From Athripsodes cinereus (taxonomy: Eukaryota > Arthropoda > Insecta > Trichoptera > Leptoceridae), in NCBI GenBank assembly GCA_947579605.1, contig OX388318.1, positions 1,302,001-1,366,000 of the forward strand: a stretch of 64,000 nucleotides of DNA, given 5' to 3'. The notes under the pieces were generated by a model, which had not been told where the DNA came from, ran no database searches, and was given only the letters and a program-made list of their open reading frames with translations. Both the position numbers and the translations under genes were made by a program. This document shows, one piece after another, positions 1 to 11,115 of the stretch (position 1 is its first letter; every line of letters starts with the position of its first letter).

Positions 1-1120
1 AAAATGTCAAATTCATTCTCTCAAAAATAAGATATACCTATGGCTAGTCACAAAATATGTACGTGTTGGAAATACCTATCATGCAATAGTATTTACATAG
101 TTTAATTTAAAGACAATACATTTGCAAAAATAAGCAGAACCATAACCATTAATACTTATTTCACGTTTCTTAGCTACGAGAGAAAGATTTTATAATATAA
201 CATTAATGATTCTCCTATATTCCAAAGATTATAGGTTTTTGGAATCAATCAATTGGCTTTTGGCTAAGAGAAACCCTCTAGATAAAATCATCTTTCCTAA
301 ATCGCAAATATTACTGGTTTTTGGAATCAGTCAATCGACTTATAGCATTCCATTCCGGACGCAGAGAACCGAAACCGGCCACCTCCATCCTATTGCTCTA
401 ACATACAGTTCTCATAAAAACATTGTAAAAGAAAATCATCTAGGTTATCCGAAAACTAAAGGATGAAACAATTGTGCTACCTTTCACTAAATGTCATTGG
501 ACATACCTGCTGACTGCCGTTAATTTAATTAAATATATTATTGGGACTTGAATGCAAAAGGTCCTGCACTTCTGCATGTCATTATACGATGATCAGTGAC
601 TGTCTGACGCGGCAGCAAGGATGTTCCCTATTAGGAGATAACCTATATATACTATACAGTACTGAAGTGTATCACTCACCATACCTACATACATCTGATA
701 TCGCAATACAATATCATATCACTAGGTCTGTACTGTCGTCATCTGGGTACACTCTACTCAGCAATTAGTACGAGTATCTAGTTCTGTGAATCTGCAATAT
801 GTATCATGGTGATTTTGAGAGATGACAATCAAATGCTGCCAGTTTAATGCCTTATTTTTACCTTTTCCTTACACGTGAATGTTACGGGATTTGTAATTCC
901 TATAGGTTATACTCAATGTATGTACAAATTCTTTCACTATTTTCGAAAGCCTTAGGGGTCGCCGGATGAGCTCTCCCTGACAAAATCTCCACATAATTTA
1001 GTACAACCGTTATTGTCCCCTAAAAGGTGTTACAATATTTAGATAATAACGTTATCATCATCATGCCGATTCCCTTTCGGGATAGACAGAAAGGATCGAG
1101 CATCAATTATTCTTATTCTT
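1..1120. other. AT-rich non-coding stretch
   Basis: No coding or RNA gene is recognisable. The one internal structure seen is a partial direct duplication: 234-259 and 316-341 agree at 23 of 26 positions around GGTTTTTGGAATCA. The short open frames here have no domain or codon signal I recognise. Confidence 0.5.
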
Positions 1121-1264
1121 GTAAGGTCAGAGATGCCAATACTGGCTTGGTGGTACTGATATTTTGAAGAGAGTTAAAAAAAATATAAAAATTGTCACCC
1201 AAACGGATAAATATATTAAGGAGTCCTTGAACTCCTGAAATATCTGGTAAAAAGGAAGTTATTT
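1121..1264 (+). mobile_element. SINE-2 body fragment
   Basis: The segment aligns by eye with the reverse complement of 20443-20600 and shares its 3' part with 5795-5880. The common 3' end contains a small stem (AGGAGTCC..GAACTCCT) followed by GAAATATC and ends near GTTATTTCAAC. The tRNA-like head seen at 5986-6063 is absent, so this copy is 5'-truncated. Family membership rests on visual alignment only. Confidence 0.6.
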
Positions 1265-2481
1265 CAACATATCCCTACATACACCGATCTTAGATTTATT
1301 TAGTATGCATAATCTTAGATTTATACTAACTTAATATGTATCAAAAGACTTCACTTTACACAATACAATGAACAATATTTGTATATTATACATAGAAACC
1401 TAATAATTGAATTATTTATTTAGGTATTTATTTTATATTTACTCCAGACTCGAAGGTGGAGTGTGCAAACCTCTCAAGTCCATATCAAAATACATACAAT
1501 ATAATACAAATGATAAAAAAATAATATATATTAGAGTAAAAATAAGTAGAAAAAAGATCATAAATTCAAAGAAACAGCAACAATAGCAGGCAGCTAAACT
1601 GGTATCGGTTCAATATACAGACTTTCTTAATTAATTAAATAAGCAATCCACCTTTGTGTCAGTTGTTGTACTTGTCTTTCGGAAGCAGCTCGTAAAAGTT
1701 CGTTATTTATTAATATCAGAATGACCACCTGTAACATTTAATCCTCCCTCATACAAGAATAATAACATTATTATAACAAACTGTAGTTATAATAACATTA
1801 TGTATGTAGACTGTTTTATAGCTGGTAATAATAACTTTGTTAAGTGTTAGTGTTAGTGGTAGTACCTACCTATTGGATAATACATAATATCTACACGTTG
1901 GGTATATTACTATGCGCAACAGTTGGGGTGATTTCTCATACTATTCTTACACTCACACCTCACATACTGTAGCCTCACAAAGTTGTCCACTGTATAGTAC
2001 AATTCATCTAATTTATAAAAACGTTTAAAGTGTTAAATTTCTTAAAAGGATGTAAACAAAACCTACCCCATTCAAAGTAATTCTGTTGCAATTGCGTCAC
2101 ATCTTCTCACGGCAGTCCTAATGGTAATAATGATGTTTTTTTCAAAGATAACCAATACCGAGCTGTTTATAAAGGAATGATATTGATTTATAGTTAAAAC
2201 CTAATCAAAGTGTTATTTTTTCCTTCTTCTCTGAATTCCGTTTCCTCCGCGAATGTTTGGGATCATCTTGGCTATTTCCATAAAAGCGCCCTTGAGATGA
2301 TTTGAATCATGAAAACGGCGCAATATAAATTATCCAATAATAATAATAATAAAAGAAGTAAAATTATTTTTATATCATGAAAGACTTATAGTTGTCACTA
2401 ATATCTTTAAACGTTTCATATAGTTTTAAAACATTTAAACGATCTAGCGTTTCTATATAGAATAGATTATTTATTTTTACA
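1265..2481. other. AT-rich spacer with one small repeat fragment
   Basis: Nothing gene-like is visible. Positions 2284-2354 (+) carry a short repeat with AACGGCGCAATATAA followed by ATCCAATAATAATAATAA. Relatives of this CGGCGC plus (AAT)n sequence are at 2931-3000, 11470-11520, 18930-18970, 19770-19810 and 34650-34720, so it is probably the 3' end of a non-LTR or SINE family. Confidence 0.45.
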
Positions 2482-2498
2482 AAAGTTTTTTACTCATT

Positions 2499-2635
2499 CT
2501 TCTTCTTCTTCTTCTTCCTGGCACTGTCCCAACTTATTGCCGCTGAAGGCTGTTGGGGTCGGCTCTTCTCATTCTGAGGTTATACATTCTTCTGTTTCCT
2601 ATATCATCCTCATCCAGACAATTTCTCCGAAGTTT
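2499..2635 (-). mobile_element. 5'-truncated non-LTR retrotransposon 3' end with 17-bp target duplication
   Basis: A 137-bp insert is flanked by identical 17-bp copies of AAAGTTTTTTACTCATT at 2482-2498 and 2636-2652. The plus strand begins with TTCTTCTTCTTCTTCTTC, so the element reads on the minus strand and ends in (GAA)n. The internal GTTGGGGTCGGCTCTTCTCA resembles other endonuclease/RT-type LINE 3' ends in the window (11113, 14511, 29871). The duplication shows a target-primed insertion whose ends are preserved. Confidence 0.75.
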
Positions 2636-2652
2636 AAAGTTTTTTACTCATT

Positions 2653-4079
2653 GATAAGAATAAAAATGTAATTTTTGATTATTTAGTTAAAAACCTTATA
2701 TAACCTAATCCTAATATTTGCTAATGAAGTACAATTTTTCTAAGATGATTTAGGATTTGAAATAAACCCAAATGCACCTCAAATTACCTCACAGTTATAC
2801 CGCAGAGCACCCGGCAAAGAATTGGTCTTCAACACTTTAAAGTAAGTTAGTTTTCAAGTGTCTTCATAAAGGAAGATGTTTGAAAAATAAGGTAAATACC
2901 CTATTGTTAAGGAGGTGTTATGATTCTTGAATGGGCCCTTGCGGTGGTTCTTCCACAAAACGGCGCATCATTAATAAGTTGTCTAGTTATTATTAATATT
3001 TAGTCAGGTTATCCCGAATCTGCAACATACAATCTTCATAATTTCCAGTAATTCAAATATGCTATTTAGTTCGATTTACAAGTGTTTTTTGAGCCGACCT
3101 CTAGTACAGACATATCTTGTATGTAATAAAGACATTTGTATCCCTTACGTGATGTTATCTTTACACTACTGGAGTCATATCATTACAATAGAGGTATGAG
3201 GGGTAGTTTGTAGAGGCCAAGTAGAGTACCTACAGTACAGGGTAGTTATAGTATAGTATAGATGAGAACAGTGGTGGCAAATTCAACAGGTTGCTCACTA
3301 GAATGGGTTAACAACGACAACAATACATAATACTAACTTTACATACTTTATAGATACTAGATCGGTAGATTAAAAGTTAGGTTACTGTAGGTACATATAC
3401 TGTTACTGTACTGAATGTAGAGTAAAAAAAGGTCTATGTAAATGTTATTATCAACACTCGTCTAATTCTACATTCTTTGGGAAAAGTTTTGCACTATGTG
3501 CGTGTACTAATATATCTTTTGTATACCAATAAGACATCTCGACTGGAGAAACATGTTTACACAATGTGCAAAATCTAATCGAACAAGGTGTCGCAAAGCT
3601 TACGAATTAGCTTTAGGCTGGCTTAAGTGATTTCTTTTATCATTATTAGGTTAAAAAGGGCATTATATCATTTTGCCCTGGCCGGAATCGAACCCGTGAC
3701 ATCGTGACTCGTACAATATGTTTTCTTCCACTACATTGACTTTTATTTATAGAAACGTCTTTCGTCTTTTAAAGACATTATCAAAATCATTTTCATTCTT
3801 CAAAGCATTGTCTGAGATTGGCAATGTCCTTCAAAGGAGAAAGAGGTCTCTCACAATAAAAATCAATATACCTAGTAGAAGATAAAATTGTTTTTAATCT
3901 CAACATGGAATTCTACTACCTAAACACCGACAAAGTGAATAAATCTTAAGTAATTATTTCTAACCGGTAATCCTTCCACAATGATTATTTTGATCACACA
4001 GCAAGACCGTCTGTGAATTGAATTTGGTAATCATTTGGAATAACAACAAGAGGCGATTACTACCACCCACCACGTGACT
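2653..4079. other. AT-rich spacer with minor repeat fragments
   Basis: No gene is seen. Positions 2931-3000 hold a CGGCGC/(AAT)n repeat fragment. Positions 3681-3711 (-) hold a remnant of the SINE-2 tRNA-like head (complement of GGTTCGATTCCGG next to the CACGATGTC spacer). Positions 3879-3940 resemble the complement of 9520-9584, a low-copy repeat of unknown type. Confidence 0.45.
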
Positions 4080-4087
4080 GTCTAATG

Positions 4088-4535
4088 CAGCGATGCACAA
4101 ACCGCGGCCCTCGGCCTGGTATATCTGCGGCCCGCCAGCGAATTATACAATATTAAAAAAAATTGTCAATACCAGTAATAATCGGATTTTCGGTAAAAGT
4201 ACCGGATACTTAATTCGAGTACTAAATATTCTTTAACAAAACTGAGGAGTTTTTGAAATATTTCAAATTCCCATACCATTTTGAAAATTCAAACACAGGT
4301 ACTGCGAGAAAATATTCTTTAAGAAAACCAAGGTGTTTTTGAAATATTTCAAATTCCTATACAGTAGTACTATACCATTTTGAAAATTCGGTGACGAGGG
4401 GGGGGGGGTAGAAATTTTAATGTGTGTGCATTTCGGGAAATTTGAATTTTTAGTGTTAATTTTCTTATAGCGGCCCGTCCTTAGCTCATAATCTTCCCGA
4501 GTGGCCCTTGTTCCCTATAAGTCTGTGCATCCCTG
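4088..4535. mobile_element. hAT-type non-autonomous element (MITE), 448 bp
   Basis: Identical 8-bp target duplications GTCTAATG lie at 4080-4087 and 4536-4543. The ends are inverted: CAGCGATGCAC at left and GTGCATCCCTG at right (9 of 11 match), fitting the hAT terminal pattern YARNG. GCGGCCC-type blocks lie inside both ends. The interior has two related copies of a block containing GAAATATTTCAAATTCC (about 4228-4295 and 4312-4390) and a run of 11 G at 4398-4408. No transposase is encoded, so it must have been mobilised in trans. The interior from about 4180 to 4425 is shared with 44353-44722, whose ends differ. Confidence 0.88.
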
Positions 4536-4543
4536 GTCTAATG

Positions 4544-5042
4544 AATAGATATTATATAGTAAGATATATACAATATTGTCATCTATTGCAGAAGCCGTCT
4601 CAAAATAATCTTGGCAAATTTCTAGAAATAGGTCAAGATAATAATAAGTATGAAAATCATTATACATTATACAATATAATTTACCATTCGCTTTCATTTT
4701 TTATCACGATGTTTCTTATCATTAAACGCTAGTACCTATAATAAATACTCAAACTTATCGCATACGTAATTTATGTATGTATAATATTATTTTATTGTAT
4801 ATAAGAAAATATAACAATGAATCAATAAATAAAACAATACTCGACTCGACTGTCATTTTTGTTCATTGTGAACGTTAAAATATTTCAGTTTCATGCTAAA
4901 TCGTTACGAGAAATATTCGTTCGTTTGCCCTTCCATTCTTCTTGATTCCGTTTCAAAGAAAATAGTTTTTAAGATAGTTTTTTATTTATTCTTCTTAGAA
5001 TATCCTTTTATTTTTTTAAAGTTTATTTTGCAAATGCTGAAC
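4544..5042. other. AT-rich spacer
   Basis: No feature recognised. Small open frames on both strands here are low-complexity. Confidence 0.4.
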
Positions 5043-5700
5043 ACCGATCACTATTTTATTTATTTATTTATTTTATTCTTCACTGTACATTGTTTACAAT
5101 AATACAAATTTACATAGAAAATATCATTTATACAATTCAATGTACAGAGGGCGAGTTTATCGCTAAAATGCGATGTCTTCCAACTAACCCGGTTATTAAA
5201 ATCAAAAAACGAAACAGACATAAATGTACATATCTACAGTAACATTATAAATATAAAAAAAAACAAAGACATAACATAAAGCAAACAAATGAAAAAGGCA
5301 CATGCAGGCAACAATGCATTCATGGACATATAATAATAAGAAAAAGTATAACATACATACATATATTGCAGCGTGCACATGCATAGGGGAAAGGGTTTTA
5401 GGAGTCAGATGCTAAATTCAGTGAAAGGAAGTGATTTTTGACAGCTTGTCTGAAAGAAGGAAAAGTTGTTATCATCCTGATTTTCGAAGGAAGATTGTTC
5501 CAACAGCGAGCACCATGAACAAGAAATGAGACTATTCACAGTATTCTTATTTATTTCCAGTTTAATTTCCGAAATTGAGAAAGGAAAATTATACTTTTTA
5601 ACATAATTTTTCGAGTGTGTTGTAAAAAGATTACAAAAGAGTATACGCATATGGACAATATACACAGATCGAGCTAGTCCCAAATTAAGATATAAATCTT
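5043..5700 (-). mobile_element. non-LTR retrotransposon 3' end (ORF2 C-terminus and 3' UTR)
   Basis: Read on the minus strand, the segment at about 5408-5530 translates to a typical LINE C-terminus with WNNLPSKIR and FRQAVKNHF, ending in a stop. The plus-strand left end is TTATTTATTTATTTTATTC, i.e. a (TAAA)n tail. The 3' UTR contains the complement of GGCGAGTTTATCGC and CTTCCAACTAACCC. This signature recurs at 8701-8995, 10215-10290, 35830-35865 and 49985-50060, and a diverged relative is at 27725-27830. It is 5'-truncated and frame-shifted. Confidence 0.65.
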
Positions 5701-5794
5701 GTATGATGGGAACCTACTAATGCGATGATACGCACATATACCAAAAACATATAATCCACCAAAAACATATAGGTACATGTAACCCTCAGATGCA

Positions 5795-6063
5795 AGACAA
5801 TGTTGAAATAATCTCTTTTCCTGGATATTTCAGGAGTTAAAGGACTCCTGTTTATCCGTTTCAGCTAATGACAAGTGATAATTTTTAAACTCTTTTAAGT
5901 CCATTAGTGGGTACCTATCTCTAAGCCAGTAAGTGTTGACATTAATTTCCTGACCCAGGACAATTTTACAAAGTCCGTTTTTTTTGTTTCGGGTCGGGAA
6001 TCGAACCCGGGACATCGTGACTCAAAGGCAAAAGTGTTACCTCTGCGCCATCTGGGCGCCCCG
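5795..6063 (-). mobile_element. SINE-2, near full-length copy with tRNA-like head
   Basis: On the minus strand the right end (6063 to about 5986) resembles a tRNA. It has an A box TGGCGCAGAGG, a B box GGTTCGATTCC and a spacer containing CACGATGTCCC. The body continues to the AGGAGTCCTTTAACTCCTGA stem and ends near GAGATTATTTCAAC. The head would recruit Pol III. Head remnants are at 3681-3711; body copies without a head are at 1121 and 20443. Confidence 0.75.
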
Positions 6064-7353
6064 CCTTTTTATGCATAATATAATATTATTGAAAAATTGC
6101 AAACTCTGAGCCCTCCTTTAGGAAAAAAAATGTTTTTTGAGTCTGGATGATATAGGAGCTATGCTTTTGAAACATCCAGAAGAAAGTGGTAGTAAAAACT
6201 CATAATGCTGGGTCCCTCACGTGTGGGAGATAACATGATTTTATATATGTATATACCTACTATATAGAGGCAACCAACGTAACAAAATATTATATTTTAC
6301 TCTAAATTTAATTATAACTTGATTTCTCATTATTGTTAGTTTATCACACCTCTGTATTAACAGTAATTTGATATTTTAATGAATACAGCTTGTTACAAAA
6401 TAATAAGTAACTATATTTCTCGACATAATGTTTGTTTATTAACTTTGTATTATTCGAGATATCTAGACATTATACATAATATCGACCTTGTTTTGACATT
6501 TTCTGCTACACATTACAAGATCAGCTATTTGTCTAATAATTTGATTACATTAAAACATTCGCAACAAAATATTTTTGTTTATCAAAGTACTCACATGATA
6601 ATAAATATGTATTTACAATAATATAATTTTGTTTCAATATGTCTGTCGTTCGGATATTATGTGATTTTAAATAATAACTAACCTAGATGGAAAATTTTAA
6701 TGAGTTTTTTAGTGATAACATATCGCGAATGTGAGTATTAAAATATAATAGAAATAAGACTAAATAAATAGCAGTTTATAGTAACTGCTGCAAAACAGTG
6801 GCGGGTCTAAGGTTTTCATACTGAGTAGGGTCCATCGCCAATAAGTCGTTGACTACTATTACTTACTTACTTTGCTTTTCGTATGGCTCGGTGGGTTATA
6901 AATCTTAACCCATGTGGGCTGCGTCGTGTCCTCTACAGTCTTGGCTCCAGCGCTGACAGCCAGTCCTTAAGTAACAAATGCTAAAACTGAGAAAACGCTT
7001 CGTCGCTCAAAAGCGACTAGCGAAATAAAAAAAAGCCGCTCTTAATGCAACGAATAATTTGAAGCGAATGATTCTCAGTTGAATAGCCAAATTTGTTTGA
7101 CGATTTGGACGACGTAACCGAATAATAATAAGTCGATTCGAACAACATCGTGTGGAACTCAAACATGGTGAACGATTGTGCACTAAATTTAAAATGATCG
7201 AATTGTCAACTGCGCGTATTTTTTTGAATAATTTCTAAGCTTGAAAGCTCTGCTTTTTGGCTTGTATCGAAGACAAGTTACTGCTGTAAAGAATTGAAGG
7301 TAATTATGTAATATCTGCATACATGTCTCTACTTCAAATATTGTGTGAAATTC
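6064..7353. other. AT-rich spacer
   Basis: No gene is recognised. About 6862-6960 is a GC-richer segment (ACTTACTTACTT followed by ATGGCTCGGTGGG) that looks like the 3' end of another LINE on the minus strand, with weak similarity to 18185-18265. The motif ACAGTGGCGGGTCTAAGG near 6796 could be a transposon terminus, but no partner end was found. Confidence 0.4.
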
Positions 7354-7364
7354 CTTATATACAT

Positions 7365-7621
7365 CATCATCAATGGCGCTACAACCCTGTGTGGGTCTTG
7401 GCCTCCTCAAGAAGTCGCCTCCACTCCCTCTTATCCATCACCTCTCGTCGCCAATTGGTCACGCACAAAGCTCGCAGGTCCTTTTCCACCCCATCCATCC
7501 ATCTCAACTTTGGCCTCCCGACGCTTCTTCTGCCACTGGGCTTTGTGGAGTATATTCTTTTGATTGTTGATGTGTCGTTCATCCTTTCCACATACCCTAG
7601 CCATCGGAGTCGGCAGATTTT
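7365..7621 (-). mobile_element. 5'-truncated RTE-like LINE 3' end (family E) with 11-bp target duplication
   Basis: CTTATATACAT occurs at 7354-7364 and 7622-7632, immediately flanking the insert. The element reads on the minus strand. Its translation contains LRWLGYVERM, then SGRRSVGRPKLRWMDGVEKD and NWRREVMDKREWRRLLEEAK, the C-terminal tail usual in RTE-like reverse transcriptases downstream of the RT domain. The 3' terminus is a short (TGA)n microsatellite. A second copy is at 12133-12342. Only the ORF end is present, so it is dead. Confidence 0.85.
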
Positions 7622-7666
7622 CTTATATACATATATGGTATTAATTTGCTTGTTGGTAAATAGTAG

Positions 7667-8382
7667 AGCCAATTCTGAATCTTGATGAACTAACTAAACT
7701 AACTAATAATAGTTTACTAATATTAGTCATTATAGTACAAATTCGTATTCAGTATTAGTTACGAACTATAAACAACTATAAACTCTATAACTACCAAGGG
7801 CAAACGGTAAAATCTATGGGACAAATAAATATTAGTCGGTGCTGCCGTAATAAAAAATGTTTTTTACGTTCCGATTTACACTTCTGGCAACAATTCAATA
7901 GTTGTCGCGCGTGAAAATTGTGAAATGTCAGATTTGCCGGTATATTTTGACGTTCGCATTTGCGTCGGTGGTGGTATAATTTTACAATTTATAGATGCCA
8001 AGAGTTGCGAGGACCCTAAAAATATCAATTTTTTACTTTTAAAAAATGAAAAAAAAACAACTTTAAACTTCCAAAATATAGCAATATTCTGCAGCAAAAT
8101 GACAGCAACTAATAATATTCGCACATTAAAAGTCTCGAATAAAATTCTGCCAAATACGACTAATTGTAGTTGTCAGATGTCAACTAAAATTTCGTTCTGA
8201 ATACGAAATCCATAGATTTTCGAAATTTATAGTTGTAAGGTGTATAGTTGTAATGAACTAGCTAACTAAATTAGTTTTAGTACGGAAAACTGTGAATACG
8301 AATTTGAACTAAATATTATGACTCAACTATCTCCTTACACTTAGTTAGTGCAACTAAACTATTTTATGATTCAGAATTGGCC
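7667..8382. mobile_element. 716-bp inverted-repeat DNA element (MITE), unknown superfamily
   Basis: The termini are inverted repeats: GCCAATTCTGAATC at 7668-7681 and its complement at 8368-8381. ATAGTAG flanks both sides (7660-7666 and 8383-8389), a probable 7-8 bp target duplication. Subterminal similarity continues with gaps: CAAATTCGTATTCA and repeated AACTAACTA motifs occur on both sides in inverted orientation. The core holds a 91-codon open frame at 7925-8200 (+) with no recognisable transposase motif. A hAT-related non-autonomous element is the likeliest reading. Confidence 0.7.
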
Positions 8383-8389
8383 ATAGTAG

Positions 8390-8700
8390 GTATATACTGT
8401 TTCTGTTAAATAAATTATATCAAAATGTTTTGTTTCTAGTTGGTAAGGAAAAGATTTGCAAATTGAGGCATTCAAATCAAAAGTGGACTAAGTCACGACT
8501 AATATCGAGTTTACTATGGATATTTATGTAATATATCTTGCTTTTTTCAACTGAAAAGTGGACTTGACTTGATATAACATTGTAATCTGAAGTTTAGTCC
8601 TCGTTTGAATCGAAGAGTCATAAGTTTCACATTAAATCTCATAGTAACTCAATATTGTTCATTTTGTGGCTTATAGTCTACATTTGCATTGGATGCCACA
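8390..8700. other. AT-rich spacer
   Basis: No feature seen. Confidence 0.4.
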
Positions 8701-8995
8701 ATTTATTTATTTTTATTGTTTTATTTATTCTATACTGTACGTGGATTTAAAGAAAATTTACGCAAGAATACAATTAAATAAAATACAATCAATATACAAA
8801 GGATGAGTTTATCACAGAGGCGCGATTTCTTCCAACTAACCCAATTTTATGTAATTTTCACAAAAAAAATCTTAAAGGAAGGAAAAGAGGAGGCGCAAAG
8901 AAAAAGAATAGATAGGAAAAGGGACTAGGAAATAGATGGCAAATTTTGAGTGATAAAATGGCCTTTGACCGCCCGCTTGAAAGCGTAAAGAGTGA
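8701..8995 (-). mobile_element. non-LTR 3' end, same family as 5043-5700
   Basis: The plus strand starts with ATTTATTTATTTTTATTG (tail), then shows ATGAGTTTATCACAGAGGCG and CTTCCAACTAACCC, the complement of the family's 3' UTR. The right end (8940-8995, GCCTTTGACCGCCCGCTTGA) corresponds to the coding C-terminus seen at 5408-5530. It is heavily decayed. Confidence 0.6.
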
Positions 8996-9081
8996 GGAGC
9001 AATCTTATTAATTCTTGTTACAACTGCATGGAATCCGAATAAAACAAAATATATGTATAGCTATTCCACTGGTGACATTAT

Positions 9082-9330
9082 TAAGAGGTCTGTCTGAAAG
9101 AGGGGGGTGGAAAAACGCTGACGTCCATGAACAACGCAACTTGACCACAAGGATCAAATTTTTAAAGACAGCCCTGTATTAAGTAGATGAAATTACGGTG
9201 CATGTAATGGAATCTGGATGGATGTAGAGGAAGCGCGAAAGAAGTGGGTATGTATAGTATGTATAGTCTATATAGCGTTCCATCCATGCTGCCTACCCTG
9301 CTTGGGACACGGGATGAGGGCATAGATAGT
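9082..9330 (+). mobile_element. RTE-like LINE 3' end (family C), decayed
   Basis: It aligns by eye with 51160-51410: CTGAAAGAGG, then GATCAAATTTTTAAAG, GTAGAGGAAGCGCGAAAGAA, and the 3' signature CTGCCTACCCTGCTTGGGAC plus ACGGGATGAGGG. The family C tail encodes RKRGRPRTTW-like sequence at 51 kb. This copy has lost its reading frame. Confidence 0.65.
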
Positions 9331-9792
9331 TATTTTTAATTTGTTTTACCCTATAAGTATACTTATAATTACTATAAACTTAAATTATTATGTCATATAT
9401 AAAAATAATGTAATAATTACAGATGTATTATGATACAATAATAATATTTTTATTAGAGAGGTTCTTCGCAATAAAATACGTATTTCTGTGTAATGAGTTA
9501 ATATGATAATAAGGTCAGACGGTCATCGGTGTTAGGTAGTAAAATTCCATAATGAGATTAAAAAACAATTGTTTTCTTCTACTGTATTTATGTTATTTAT
9601 TGAAAGATACGTCTTTTGTTTTCAGGGACGTTGTCAATCCCAGAAAATGTCTTTAAAGATTACCAATTAGATTGGCTATCTAATCTGTATGTGAATCGAA
9701 GACATTCCAATTGAATGTTCGAATGAGAGGAAATAACTTCCTTCCGTTTGAATGATCGATCAACATGTCAAGAAAGTAATGTTTTTGCAATA
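9331..9792. other. AT-rich spacer
   Basis: Only 9520-9584 is recognisable, as an inverted relative of 3879-3940 (low-copy repeat). Confidence 0.4.
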
Positions 9793-9970
9793 AATTCTCT
9801 CTGAAAGAGGGGTCTGAGAATGCGTGAACGTCTGAGAACGAAGTGGATCAAGAACGCGGTTGTGGCGAAATCGGTTTCCGAGAATGAGATATTGCATAAA
9901 TGTAGAAGTGTGTAAGGATAGGTCTATACAGTGTAGCGTTCTATCCTCTCTGCCTACCCTACTTGTATGT
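9793..9970 (+). mobile_element. RTE-like LINE 3' end (family C), second decayed copy
   Basis: CTCTGAAAGAGGGG, AGAACGAAGTGGATCAAGAA and GTGTGTAAGGATAGGTCTAT, followed by CTCTGCCTACCCTACTTG, match the family C 3' end at 51160-51410 and 44949-45125. The final GGGACACGGCGTGAGGG part is missing. A polypyrimidine tract (C-run, CT repeats, T-run) follows at about 9969-10008. Confidence 0.6.
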
Positions 9971-10008
9971 CCCCCCCCCTCTCTCTCTTTCTCTCGTTTT
10001 TTTTTATT

Positions 10009-10130
10009 GGATTGTAATTTTGTACCAATCGAGTGAGGACGATTTGGTTTGAATGCGCGGATCAATAAGGGGTCTACGACTCCTAAGATATCCGGGTGTG
10101 TGGTAGGTTTCTCTTCAGTGATCGAGTACC
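10009..10130 (+). repeat. SINE-2-like 3' tail, subfamily b
   Basis: GTGAGGACGATTTGGTTTGA is followed by GGGGTCTACGACTCCTAAGA and GTTTCTCTTCAGTG. It aligns with 14205-14300, where the tail reads AGGAGTCTATGACTCCTGAA. The short inverted stem matches SINE-2, but the upstream part differs from 1121-1264, so this is a subfamily or a separate SINE sharing a 3' end. Confidence 0.5.
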
Positions 10131-10214
10131 TTATTCCTACGATATTGCTCAAAATTATATTAAAAGTAAAAATCTTAATTGCTCAAAAAAGGTTAGAATA
10201 GAAAAAACAACCAA

Positions 10215-10290
10215 AATAATAACCGAACAAATAATTTTGTGCAATGGGAGAGTTTATTGCAGAAGCGCGATATCTTCCAGCTAACCTATT
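10215..10290 (-). repeat. short fragment of the 5043-family LINE 3' UTR
   Basis: GGGAGAGTTTATTGCAGAAG and CTTCCAGCTAACC match the conserved 3' UTR signature of 5043-5700. It is too short for boundaries. Confidence 0.45.
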
Positions 10291-10870
10291 CGAATTCAAT
10301 TATCGATATCGTTATCACACATGTACGGTATATTGTGAAAGACCATCACTAGTGAAACAATTGATATAGTGAATACAGCGAATAGGCTTGCTACCCATAC
10401 TGAGTAACTCTATATCAATTAGCACGTGTGCACAATTAGCACATATTATCAATTTTGCACACCAATTAAAATTAATCAAAGAACACAGAGATATGTGAAA
10501 ATTAATTAATTAAATTTAAACACACATTAAAATAATAAATTATTCAGATAAATAAAATAAATATATATTCAAGTTACCCTGGGAAGATTGCCAGACCTAA
10601 TTATATAAAATAATACAATTCGCGTTTTATTTATTTGTTTGAAACAATTATTATTATTTCTTTTTGTTGTAAAGAAAGTTTTTTATTATTGTTTATACAA
10701 GAATACACGTGGAATGTATAAAATTACGTAGAATTTCAAATTAAAAGAAATTGTCGCATTTTAATTGCCCTTTTCCATCTGCCTGAGTGCAGAAATTAAA
10801 AGAATATTTAAAAAAAGAGTGCTAAATCCATCATACGAGTACATCAAAATATGTCTTATAAGATTCGTCG
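10291..10870. other. AT-rich spacer
   Basis: No feature seen. Confidence 0.4.
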
Positions 10871-11055
10871 AGTTCGTCGTTTGCCTAGAGGTCTTGGCCT
10901 CGTGAACAAGGGGTCCGCTGTTCGATCCCAGGTGCCGGCAAAACTTCCCTTTCACGACACAAGCTTTTAGCATACTGCGAAAGGTGTAGGTATAAGGTTT
11001 TATTTGGGTTAATAACCAAATTCCAGATATAGGTATCTTTTTCAAAAAAAAAAAG
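10871..11055 (+). mobile_element. SINE-1 copy 1 (tRNA-headed, A-rich tail)
   Basis: The head has TTGCCTAGAGG at the A-box position and GTTCGATCCC at the B-box position, 40-50 bp apart as in Pol III promoters. It is followed by GGTGCCGGCAAA, CACGACACAAGCTTTTAGC, GAAAGGTGTA and an A-rich tail. At least seven further copies lie in the window (26641, 30211, 32778, 33995, 39741, 43660 and the split copy at 45396-48405). Confidence 0.85.
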
Positions 11056-11115
11056 ATATTTATCCATGGTTCGAATCCCGCTGAAGAGTTTTTCACAATA
11101 CAAGAAATAGAGTGA

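Noticed and set aside
5986..6063. possible tRNA gene
   Set aside because: A and B boxes are present, but the sequence lacks a consistent cloverleaf and is joined to a dispersed SINE body seen elsewhere.
6796..6815. transposon terminus ACAGTGGCGGGTC
   Set aside because: No inverted partner or target duplication could be found.
7323..7685. 120-codon plus-strand frame
   Set aside because: It is the antisense shadow of the RTE-like LINE tail at 7365-7621.
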